Below are positions 1 to 4,116 of a stretch of 5,045 bases of DNA, one piece after another (the first letter of the stretch is position 1; each line of letters starts with the position of its first letter). A program made the translations under genes and the position numbers. The DNA is taken from positions 1 to 5,045 of the forward strand of contig PIXS01000419.1 in the NCBI GenBank assembly GCA_003096255.1, given 5' to 3'. The stretch is from Candidatus Bathyarchaeum sp. (GTDB taxonomy: Archaea > Thermoproteota > Bathyarchaeia > Bathyarchaeales > Bathyarchaeaceae). Below the pieces are notes generated by a model that was not told where the DNA came from, did no database searches, and saw nothing but the letters and a program-made list of their open reading frames with translations.

Positions 1-1
1 C

Positions 2-148
2 CACAGCGAAATGGCACGCAGAGGCTTCCACTACGACCGCACAGCAGTCGCCCACGCCCTAGTTGACTTGGTAAAAGAAGGATTGTTGACCCGAGAGGGG
101 CAGCCTCGTCGTTATCGTTATGCTCAGAAGAGACCGCCCAGAACCTAA
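2..148 (+). CDS. C-terminal fragment of a winged-helix DNA-binding protein (5' end outside window)
   Basis: An open frame enters from the left edge and ends at TAA 146-148, giving 48 residues. The fragment includes AVAHALVDLVKEGLLTREG followed by a basic stretch (QPRRYRYAQKR). This is the usual look of a recognition helix, a short beta strand and a wing in winged-helix regulators: a helix, 'L..L...GLL', a turn, then an R/Y-rich strand. I infer DNA binding from that pattern only; the start and the N-terminal part are not visible, so the family cannot be assigned. It is convergent with the next gene, leaving 28 bp between the two stop codons. The reading frame is uninterrupted over the visible part. 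Confidence 0.6.
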   Translation, partial: HSEMARRGFHYDRTAVAHALVDLVKEGLLTREGQPRRYRYAQKRPPRT

Positions 149-176
149 CCTTGAAAAATGTTTCTTGTTGCGTAGG

Positions 177-416
177 TTACAGGAGTTGTTGTAGTTCGCT
201 CCATTTTTCCAAGAATTCTCGTCCCCTCTTGGTTGCCACGTACTTGGTTGAATCGTTGTGGACTTCCAGAAGTTCCAGCGTTTGCAGTTCAGAGAGATAA
301 TGCTGGAGCATCTTCCATGACAGGTTTGTTCCGTACATAACATGTGTCTTGGTTCTCGGTTCTGAACACAAATCGAGAATTTCTGCCATGATTTCTATAC
401 GGTCTCTCTTAACCAT
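177..416 (-). CDS. Small archaeal winged-helix transcriptional regulator (HTH_45 / ArnR1-like)
   Basis: The 79-residue protein begins MVKRDRIEIMAEILDLC and continues with a helix-turn-helix region (TKTHVMYGTNLSWKMLQHYL), then LELLEV and a wing (STKYVATKRGREFLEKW). The order 'I..IL..c....KT.iMY..NLSw..l..YL..L...glle......Y..T..G..FL' is characteristic of the archaeal one-domain winged-helix proteins near PF14947. Family recognition is by eye. The ATG at 416 is preceded by an in-frame TGA two codons upstream, so the start is well bounded. It probably binds DNA as a dimer in the cytoplasm; its target is unknown. It is the last of a run of minus-strand genes but lies 163 bp from the tRNA and probably has its own promoter. 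A palindrome at 429-440 may be its operator. Confidence 0.8.
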   Translation of the reverse strand: MVKRDRIEIMAEILDLCSEPRTKTHVMYGTNLSWKMLQHYLSELQTLELLEVHNDSTKYVATKRGREFLEKWSELQQLL

Positions 417-428
417 CAGACATCACTA

Positions 429-440
429 AGGAACATTCCT
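429..440. promoter_or_regulatory. Short palindrome upstream of the winged-helix gene, possible operator
   Basis: AGGAA (429-433) and TTCCT (436-440) form an inverted repeat around a 2-bp spacer, 13-24 bp before the ATG at 416. If the A/T-rich box at 457-464 is the TATA element, this site would sit about where transcription begins, a common place for an autoregulatory repressor to bind. The palindrome is seen directly; its function is inference, and a 5-bp half-site can arise by chance. Confidence 0.3.
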
Positions 441-456
441 ACTTTGTCATTGAAGC

Positions 457-464
457 GTTTTTAA
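457..464 (-). promoter_or_regulatory. Possible TATA box for the winged-helix gene
   Basis: Read on the minus strand, the bases around 455-467 give ACATTAAAAACGC, an A/T-rich stretch about 45 bp before the ATG. With initiation 25-30 bp downstream, transcription would start near 433, leaving a short leader. No clear Shine-Dalgarno sequence is present. The match to the archaeal TATA consensus is only partial, and another A/T stretch at 503-513 is an alternative. Confidence 0.3.
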
Positions 465-629
465 TGTATCTGTTTTGTATCTCTGTAGAACACCATTTTT
501 TCATTAAAAGCCCTCTATTGTGCCCTTTCCAAGCACTATACTGCATTCAACAACAATTTACCCTAAGCAGAAGATTTGGTGGCGCCGAGGGAGGGATTTG
601 AACCCTCGCGACCCAATGGATCACAGGCT

Positions 630-644
630 TTCCGTAGTCGGAGG
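630..644 (-). other. tRNA-Ser intron 3 (15 nt, canonical position 37/38)
   Basis: This lies after A37, the standard archaeal intron site. Bulges AAC (646-644) and AAA (631-629) flank a weak central helix CTG (650-648) / CGG (634-632). The tetranucleotide GGAA occurs at both boundaries (648-645 and 633-630), so the exact cut could slide by a few bases without changing the mature tRNA. Removal gives loop CTGGAAA. The anticodon stem that would serve as its outer helix exists only once intron 2 is gone, suggesting an order of splicing. Confidence 0.75.
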
Positions 645-652
645 TTCCAGGC

Positions 653-673
653 TTATGCTTCCAAAGTTGGAAT
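653..673 (-). other. tRNA-Ser intron 2 (21 nt, anticodon stem, between positions 29 and 30)
   Basis: Inner hairpin TTCCA (672-668) / TGGAA (663-659) with loop ACTT follows a 5' bulge AGA (675-673). The 3' bulge is AAG (654-652). The central helix GAGC (679-676) / GCAT (658-655) is imperfect, with two G-C pairs, one A-A mismatch and one G-U. Cutting after the second bulge base joins CAG to GCC and creates the perfect 5-bp anticodon stem. Introns at 29/30 are known in archaeal tRNAs. The stem restoration is the stronger evidence. Confidence 0.75.
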
Positions 674-688
674 CTGCTCCCTACCAGA

Positions 689-708
689 TTTCCCGCAACA
701 TGGTTGCT
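689..708 (-). other. tRNA-Ser intron 1 (20 nt, D loop, after position 15)
   Basis: In the precursor, exon TCCT (714-711) pairs with intronic GGGA (694-691) as a 4-bp central helix. A 3-nt bulge AGA (710-708) is followed by inner helix GCAAC (707-703) / GTTGC (699-695) with loop CAT. The second 3-nt bulge is AAT (690-688). Cutting after the second base of each bulge gives D loop AG+TCTGGTA, the standard archaeal 9-nt form. There is no clear outer helix, so this is a relaxed BHB motif. The same TCCT pairs with exonic GGGA (681-678) after splicing. Confidence 0.8.
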
Positions 709-748
709 CTAGGAGACCTCGGCACAACACTAGAATAGCAACAGACCT

Positions 749-758
749 GTTTTTTAGC
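749..758 (-). promoter_or_regulatory. TATA-like box of the tRNA-Ser gene
   Basis: On the minus strand GCTAAAAAAC ends about 26 bases before G1 of the tRNA at 723 and is centred about 31 bases before it. That fits an archaeal TATA box with a very short tRNA leader. It lies in the gap after the cbf5 stop, so the tRNA is probably transcribed separately from cbf5. Confidence 0.55.
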
Positions 759-759
759 C

Positions 760-771
760 TTTTCGAAAAAT
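760..771 (-). terminator. Possible terminator after cbf5
   Basis: Six bases beyond the cbf5 stop codon, the minus strand reads CATTTTTCGAAAAGG: a run of five T inside the palindrome TTTTCGAAAA (760-769). Short T-runs are sufficient for archaeal termination. The site lies immediately before the TATA-like box of the tRNA. Evidence is composition and position only. Confidence 0.35.
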
Positions 772-776
772 GAGGT

Positions 777-1802
777 CTATTGCTGAGTTTTGCGCCACAT
801 TTTCGGGTACATACCCCGTGGCATTAGAACCCGCTGAGTTTTTGCTACAAAACCGTGGTCCATCTTCAGCATCTTTTCGGAAGAGACCGTGGCTTGGGCT
901 ATTGTTATGGCTTCTCCCTTCTGGGTGAATGCTGCAACGGTGTCGCCGATTTTGATTCCAGAGTCCAAGGCCAGCACTCCGGGAGCGGTTAGGTGGGCTC
1001 CGTGGCAGAGGGCGTCAACTGCAGAGTCTCTTACAATGATTTTTGGGATTAGCTCTAGGGCTTTTTCCATTGGGTACACGAATTTTCTGAGGAAGGTTTC
1101 GTCTTTGGTTTCCTGCCATTGACTGTACAGGTAAGAGATGTCGTGGAGGGTGACTAGGCTTTCGTCTTCTTTGAAGGGTCCGACTCGTGTTCTGCGAAGT
1201 TCTTGCATGTGGGCGCCGCAGCCCAGTACTTCGCCGATGTCGTAGCAGAGTTTCCGTATGTATGTTCCTGCTTCGCAGCCGACCCTGAAGAGGACGTTTC
1301 GGTTGTCCATTTCGAGGAATTTGTTGTAGTAGATTGTTCTTATTCTGAGTTGCCGTTTAACTGATGAACGGACAGGTGGTCGCTGATATAGTGGTCCTTG
1401 GAATTCGTCTAAAACTTTTGTTACTTTGTCTTCTGGAACTTCAGAATGAAGTCTCATTACGCAAACATACTCTTTTCCTGCCAAGAGAAGAGCCTGAATT
1501 ACCTTTGTAGCATCCTCTATGGCAGTGGGTAGAATACCGGTGACTTTGGGATTTCCCCGGCTACGTTAAGCCTCAAGGGTCCCGCCGTGACCGGCGCTTT
1601 CTAGGCTGAGGATCCGTTTTAGCCATGCTGTAACTTCGTGACTTGATGGTCCAGCAGGCTTGTCCAAGTTTATTATTCCAAATCGCATGTGATCTTTGAT
1701 TGGGCGTTCTTCGGGTCTGTGACCGAAGCGCATGTTGGTTTGTTCCTCAGCTTTGACTACCAGAGTTCGCTTGATTTCCCATGGCTCGTTGATTGTTCGC
1801 AT
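777..1802 (-). CDS. cbf5: H/ACA RNA-guided pseudouridine synthase Cbf5 (dyskerin/TruB family), intron-containing
   Basis: Cbf5 is the catalytic subunit of H/ACA ribonucleoproteins, with Nop10, Gar1 and L7Ae, and converts uridine to pseudouridine in rRNA and tRNA. Two frames join into one 334-residue protein: exon 1 1802-1574 and exon 2 1552-777 (229+776 = 1005 nt). Exon 1 carries INLDKPAGPSSHEV and AGHGGTL. The joined codon gives Asp77, followed by PKVTGILPTAIEDATKV. Asp77 lies in the family's GTLDP motif and is the expected catalytic residue. KEY (103-105), GTYIRKLC (172-179) and LRRTRVGPF (195-203) complete the TruB domain; residues about 245-323 form a PUA domain ending RVLMPRG. The length is normal for archaea. 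ATG at 1802 has GGAG at 1813-1810, seven bases upstream. It follows rpl14e by 60 bp, a common archaeal pairing. A GTTAAAAG box (1839-1846) may give it its own promoter. Confidence 0.96.
1553..1573 (-). other. 21-nt bulge-helix-bulge intron in cbf5, splitting the catalytic Asp77 codon
   Basis: The precursor folds into a complete BHB. The outer helix is GGGA (1583-1580) / TCCC (1551-1548), and the central 4-bp helix is CCCT (1579-1576) / GGGG (1558-1555). The 3-nt bulges are TGA (1575-1573) and AAA (1554-1552). The inner helix is GGCT (1572-1569) / AGCC (1562-1559) with a 6-nt loop. Cutting after the second base of each bulge joins G to AT and makes GAT (Asp) in the family motif GTLDP. Unspliced, the frame stops at TAA 1568-1566 after 78 codons. 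Introns in cbf5 are known from Crenarchaeota. A 21-nt length would keep frame, but the in-frame TAA blocks read-through, so this is not a simple insertion in the protein. Confidence 0.93.
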
Positions 1803-1838
1803 GATGTTTCTCCAGAGTGGAAAAAAGGGTTAGATTAG

Positions 1839-1846
1839 GTTAAAAG
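1839..1846 (-). promoter_or_regulatory. Possible TATA box for cbf5
   Basis: The minus strand reads CTTTTAAC about 40 bp upstream of the cbf5 ATG, within the 60-bp gap after rpl14e. Initiation 25 bp downstream would leave a leader just long enough to contain the GGAG ribosome-binding site. A CCC plus T6 stretch lies between them (1829-1821). The genes may equally be co-transcribed; the consensus match is modest. Confidence 0.35.
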
Positions 1847-1862
1847 ATTTAGGATAGGGCGG

Positions 1863-2132
1863 CTATGCTGTTTTGTTCATGTCGTCGAGTTTACCTGCTG
1901 TCTTCAGTGCTTCTGCGACTTCTTCGTCGGTTGCGCCTCTGTTTAATTCAATTTTTTCTTGTGTTGGCTCTAGGTGGCTGATGTTGGCGCGTCTTCGTTT
2001 TATTTTTGTGACTGCTTTGGGTCCTGTGATGAGAACGTAGTTCTTGTCAACAAGGTCTACGATTACGCATTTTTTTCCTGCTTCTCGCCCTAAGATTTTG
2101 ACGCATATTCTTCCTATTTCTATTGCAGGCAA
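1863..2132 (-). CDS. rpl14e: Archaeal large-subunit ribosomal protein L14e
   Basis: An 89-residue protein of the L14e family, a KOW-domain protein of the archaeal and eukaryotic large ribosomal subunit. The N-terminus PAIEIGRICVKILGREAGKKC and the following VIVDLVDKNYVLITGP are the KOW region (about residues 4-40). The basic patch KIKRRRANISHLEPT is diagnostic of the family. The short acidic/alanine-rich tail ending DDMNKTA is variable. Length is normal. The start is TTG at 2132: the frame has TGA five codons upstream and no ATG or GTG in between, and a GAGG-type ribosome-binding site lies shortly upstream. In many archaea this gene sits beside cmk and cbf5; here cbf5 follows, but no cmk is visible upstream in this window. 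Confidence 0.95.
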   Translation of the reverse strand: MPAIEIGRICVKILGREAGKKCVIVDLVDKNYVLITGPKAVTKIKRRRANISHLEPTQEKIELNRGATDEEVAEALKTAGKLDDMNKTA

Positions 2133-2167
2133 CTTTAACCCTCGTCACTTTGACTAGTAGTACCTAT

Positions 2168-2176
2168 GTTTATACT
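2168..2176 (-). promoter_or_regulatory. TATA box of rpl14e
   Basis: The minus strand reads AGTATAAAC, with TATAAA at 2174-2169. This lies about 40 bp before the TTG start, so transcription would begin near 2146 and give a leader of about 14 nt that still contains the GAGG site. It is the clearest TATA element in the window. Confidence 0.6.
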
Positions 2177-2491
2177 TTACTCATAAATGAAAGGCAACCA
2201 ACATATCAGATGGCGTTTTTGGCGTGACCATTCGGGCTGCTGTATGATCAGACAAAGAAAGCACAGTTTCTGCGTGACCCCCGTGGGAACCTAACGCTTG
2301 AACTTGGAATATGAATGTTGGCTTCAGAAACGTTTTATTGTTCAGATTCAGAATCAGAACGGAGCGCACGCATCCCTCATATTAGATAAGCACCACCCAC
2401 AAGCCATTTTGCCTTCGGCGTGCGCTCTACACACCCCTCTTCGATTCTGCGTAATCAGAAATGTTCTCGTGGCTGGTGCTGTGCGATTTTT
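2177..2491. other. Intergenic stretch without a convincing gene; contains a nested inverted repeat
   Basis: I see no protein family, tRNA, 5S, SRP or RNase P signature on either strand. A 65-codon plus-strand frame at 2298-2495 has no recognisable family or supporting start signal, and a 62-codon minus-strand frame is no better. Visible structure: two GCGTGACC copies about 50 bp apart (near 2222 and 2272), and the inverted repeat listed separately at 2349-2449. No cmk or other expected ribosomal-cluster gene is present. Confidence 0.6.
2349..2449. repeat. Nested inverted repeat, possible structured RNA
   Basis: A perfect 10-bp inverted repeat, GAGCGCACGC (2362-2371) and GCGTGCGCTC (2418-2427), encloses 46 bases. 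Outside it a second, 7-bp pair, CAGAATC (2349-2355) and GATTCTG (2443-2449), is nested in register. Read on the plus strand, ACA occurs at 2431-2433, three bases after the inner stem, which resembles the placement of the ACA box of an H/ACA guide RNA. However, I could not find a convincing kink-turn or guide pocket. An RNA could come from either strand; no assignment is made. Confidence 0.4.
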
Positions 2492-2541
2492 CTGAAAAAA
2501 TACTGTTTTCAACAATGTACCTCTATTAGGATACTAATATG
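2492..2541 (-). terminator. Distal copy of a tandem hairpin plus T-run element
   Basis: Fifty bases align without gaps to 2584-2633 with 38 identities by hand count. The shared parts are an inverted repeat TATTAG (2524-2529) / CTAATA (2534-2539) and an A6 run (2495-2500), in the same register. On the minus strand this reads as a hairpin followed by a T-run, as in a terminator, downstream of the NosD-like gene. It could instead be a protein-binding palindrome. Confidence 0.45.
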
Positions 2542-2583
2542 TTGACGGCTGTCAAAGCTGGAGAAGTGTCTTGCGCAGAAAAA

Positions 2584-2633
2584 CAGAAAAAAGCTATTTT
2601 TCAACAATCTGCTGCTATTAGGAGCCTAATATG
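2584..2633 (-). terminator. Proximal copy of the tandem hairpin plus T-run element, overlapping the NosD-like stop codon
   Basis: The hairpin TATTAGG (2616-2622) / CCTAATA (2625-2631) includes the stop codon of the NosD-like gene (TAG, 2628-2626). On the minus strand a T6 run (2592-2587) follows, with more T-rich sequence after it. The copies lie 92 bp apart. Most likely a terminator of the NosD-like transcript. Confidence 0.5.
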
Positions 2634-3963
2634 AACGCTTAGATTGTCGGTTCTTGTGTAGCCTCTTCCTATAGATTATAGCCACCAAGGTTGCGGTGAT
2701 TAGCAGCGGCAGAATGGTCCATGATGGGAACTCTGGAATCGTCTTCATTAAAGGATAATTGTCTTGGTTGTGTTCGTCAATAACGTAGGGTGTGTCAGTT
2801 ATGCCGTTTCCGTTGCTGTCTGTGCCGTTGTAGCTGCCCCAGTAGTTGCCTTCAGTTCCGTTGTCCCAGATGTTTGATGATTCTCCTACAGTGTAGACAG
2901 GTTCGGTGTTGTTAACGAAGTTGTTATGAAAAAAGTGGTTATTCTCAGAATAGTATAGGTAGATGCCGTTTGCTGCGTTTCTGCTTATGTTGTTGCCAGA
3001 GATAGTATTGTCTGAGGAGCCGCACAGGTAGATGCCGTGAATGTTTTCAGCTATGTTGTTTTGGGTTATTGTCGAGTCTGTAGTTTGAGCTAACAGCAAA
3101 GCCTGTCCGTTGTGGCTGAGGTCAAGGTTTTGGGCGGTTATGCCTGAGCAGTCTACAAGAGCCACATATCCTGCGTCAAGAGGAACAGCATCGTCTTGTC
3201 GGTTAACCCAGTAGATGATTGGTTTTCCATCCACAGTGTTAGACGCGTCAATGTCTTGGATGAATTCTGGAAGATGTGAACCGAATACGCCAAAGTTGCC
3301 TCCGTTGTCTCTCAAATCGTTATCTCTGAGCATGTTGTTTGAGTAGTCATCAATGCGGATGCCTAACCCATTGTCTCTGATAGTGTTTCCCAAAACTTGG
3401 TTATCGTCTGAAGATGTAGAAAGCCAGATGCCATCCTGACCGTTTCCCGTTATTCTGTTCTCTCTTATTTCATTGTTTGAAGAACTGCGAAGCCAGACAC
3501 CGGGATAGTCGTTTCCGGTGATGTCGTTGCCACTGATTGTGTTGTTGGATGATGCAGACAGGTAGATGCCATAGAAGTTACCTGTTATGTTGCTGTTTGA
3601 TAGGTTGTTGTTATGAGAAGAATTAAGGTGGACTCCATAAAAGAAGCCGCTGACAGCTAGGTTCTGGACGGTCACATTTGTTCTTTCCCTCAGACTTATT
3701 CCTGTTCCAACATCTGTCCCTTCAAGACTGAAGTCTGACCCATCAATCACAACATCATCTTTTTCCACGACAACAGATCCAAAAACGTCGCCAGTGAAAA
3801 CGTAGAGGTTTCCATCTCGCAGTATTTTGTTTGTTCCATCTACGCTTCCGTCAGCATTGATGAATATGGTTCCGTTTGCCTCTACAGGCAAGATAATCGG
3901 AGCAGCCACAGATATCACACATAGACTCAGCAACAAAAAGAACAGGAAGGGCAACTTGTCCAT
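2626..3963 (-). CDS. Secreted NosD-like right-handed beta-helix protein with PEFP C-terminal membrane anchor
   Basis: A 445-residue exported protein. Residues 1 to about 21 form a hydrophobic signal peptide (LPFLFFLLLSLCVISVAA). From about residue 60 to 370 it consists of beta-helix coils of 22-24 residues with repeats such as SSNNTISGNDITGN, GVWLRSSSNNEIRENRITGN and GIYLYYSENNHFFHNNF, as in NosD/pectate-lyase-like proteins. Around 245-292 lies a distinct segment, DGKPIIYWVN...VPLDAGYVALVDC, that I recognise from archaeal NosD-like surface proteins. Residues 373-396 (NYWGSYNGTDSNGNGITD) match the usual NosD end and look calcium-binding. The C-terminus has IPEFPSW (409-415), a hydrophobic helix (about 415-431) and a basic tail, so the protein is held outside the cell; PEFP could be an archaeosortase-type signal. 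It is rich in N-X-S/T sites. The substrate is unknown; no nos operon genes are nearby, so a role in nitrous oxide reduction is not suggested. Confidence 0.88.
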   Translation of the reverse strand: MDKLPFLFFLLLSLCVISVAAPIILPVEANGTIFINADGSVDGTNKILRDGNLYVFTGDVFGSVVVEKDDVVIDGSDFSLEGTDVGTGISLRERTNVTVQNLAVSGFFYGVHLNSSHNNNLSNSNITGNFYGIYLSASSNNTISGNDITGNDYPGVWLRSSSNNEIRENRITGNGQDGIWLSTSSDDNQVLGNTIRDNGLGIRIDDYSNNMLRDNDLRDNGGNFGVFGSHLPEFIQDIDASNTVDGKPIIYWVNRQDDAVPLDAGYVALVDCSGITAQNLDLSHNGQALLLAQTTDSTITQNNIAENIHGIYLCGSSDNTISGNNISRNAANGIYLYYSENNHFFHNNFVNNTEPVYTVGESSNIWDNGTEGNYWGSYNGTDSNGNGITDTPYVIDEHNQDNYPLMKTIPEFPSWTILPLLITATLVAIIYRKRLHKNRQSKRSY

Positions 3964-4116
3964 TTGAAATTTCTCAACTCTTCAGGTTCACTTATGTTGA
4001 TTACACAAAAAAGGGTTTTCGATAAGAAAGCTCACCAACAACATTTTGGTGCCTGCATCTCTGTTGGATTCACAAAAATCTTATTTTCTATTCTGCATAC
4101 CCTACATAGAGTCTCG
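3964..4116. promoter_or_regulatory. Divergent promoter region between the two surface-protein genes, with an inverted repeat
   Basis: The 153-bp gap must carry the starts of both divergent genes. Near its middle an inverted repeat CACCAA (4033-4038) / TTGGTG (4046-4051) with 7-base spacer could be an operator or a hairpin. On the plus side, ATCTTATTTTC (about 4078-4088) lies 30-40 bp before the ATG at 4117 and is the best TATA candidate. On the minus side no strong TATA or Shine-Dalgarno sequence is clear. Confidence 0.35.

Larger units (their letters stand above)
580..723 (-). tRNA. tRNA-Ser(GGA) with three introns and encoded CCA
   Basis: The precursor runs from G1 at 723 to the discriminator G at 583, followed by encoded CCA (582-580). 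The acceptor arm is GCCGAGG (723-717) with CCTCGGC (590-584). The T arm is GAGGG-TTCAAAT-CCCTC (607-591). A long variable arm pairs GATCC (622-618) with GGGTC (614-610), and the discriminator is G; together these point to a type II tRNA-Ser. The 141 bases before CCA are too long. Removing 708-689, 673-653 and 644-630 leaves an 85-nt tRNA with D stem TCCT/GGGA, D loop AGTCTGGTA, perfect anticodon stem CAGGC/GCCTG and loop CTGGAAA, anticodon GGA at 648-646 (codons UCC and UCU). Exons are 723-709, 688-674, 652-645 and 629-583. A TATA-like box lies about 30 bp upstream. Gene identity is firm; exact splice points rest on the folded motifs and on the quality of the mature tRNA. Confidence 0.9.

Noticed and set aside
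583..723. tRNA-Trp(CCA) reading using GCAGA/CCTGT as anticodon stem and one large intron
   Set aside because: A TTCC/GGAA helix with nearby bulges makes this tempting, but it leaves an A-C mismatch in the stem, lacks position 26, and conflicts with the long variable arm, discriminator G and Ser-type acceptor.
583..723. tRNA-Gln(UUG) or tRNA-Pro(UGG) reading using TCCAA/TTGGG or CCAAC/ATTGG as anticodon stem
   Set aside because: These need wobble or mismatched stems, use up the variable arm and still leave about 25 unexplained bases in the D region; the discriminator G also disagrees.
520..773. Plus-strand open frames of 65-72 codons over the tRNA
   Set aside because: They are antisense to the tRNA-Ser gene and show no protein family features.
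1484..1802. cbf5 as a frameshifted or broken pseudogene
   Set aside because: Both parts are intact and conserved, the 21-nt gap folds as a complete BHB, and its removal restores the exact GTLDP motif in frame.
2241..2280. Possible C/D box RNA around ATGATCA
   Set aside because: The C box has a mismatch and no properly placed D box (CTGA) follows on the plus strand.
2181..2369. 62-codon minus-strand open frame as an extra ribosomal-cluster gene such as cmk
   Set aside because: Far too short, with none of the P-loop or kinase motifs expected for cytidylate kinase.
2349..2449. Firm call of an H/ACA guide RNA
   Set aside because: Only the stem and ACA spacing fit; no kink-turn, guide pocket or target could be identified, so it is kept as an unassigned structured element.
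2298..2495. 65-codon plus-strand open frame
   Set aside because: No recognisable family, no ribosome-binding site, and it runs through the inverted repeat and the A/T-rich element.
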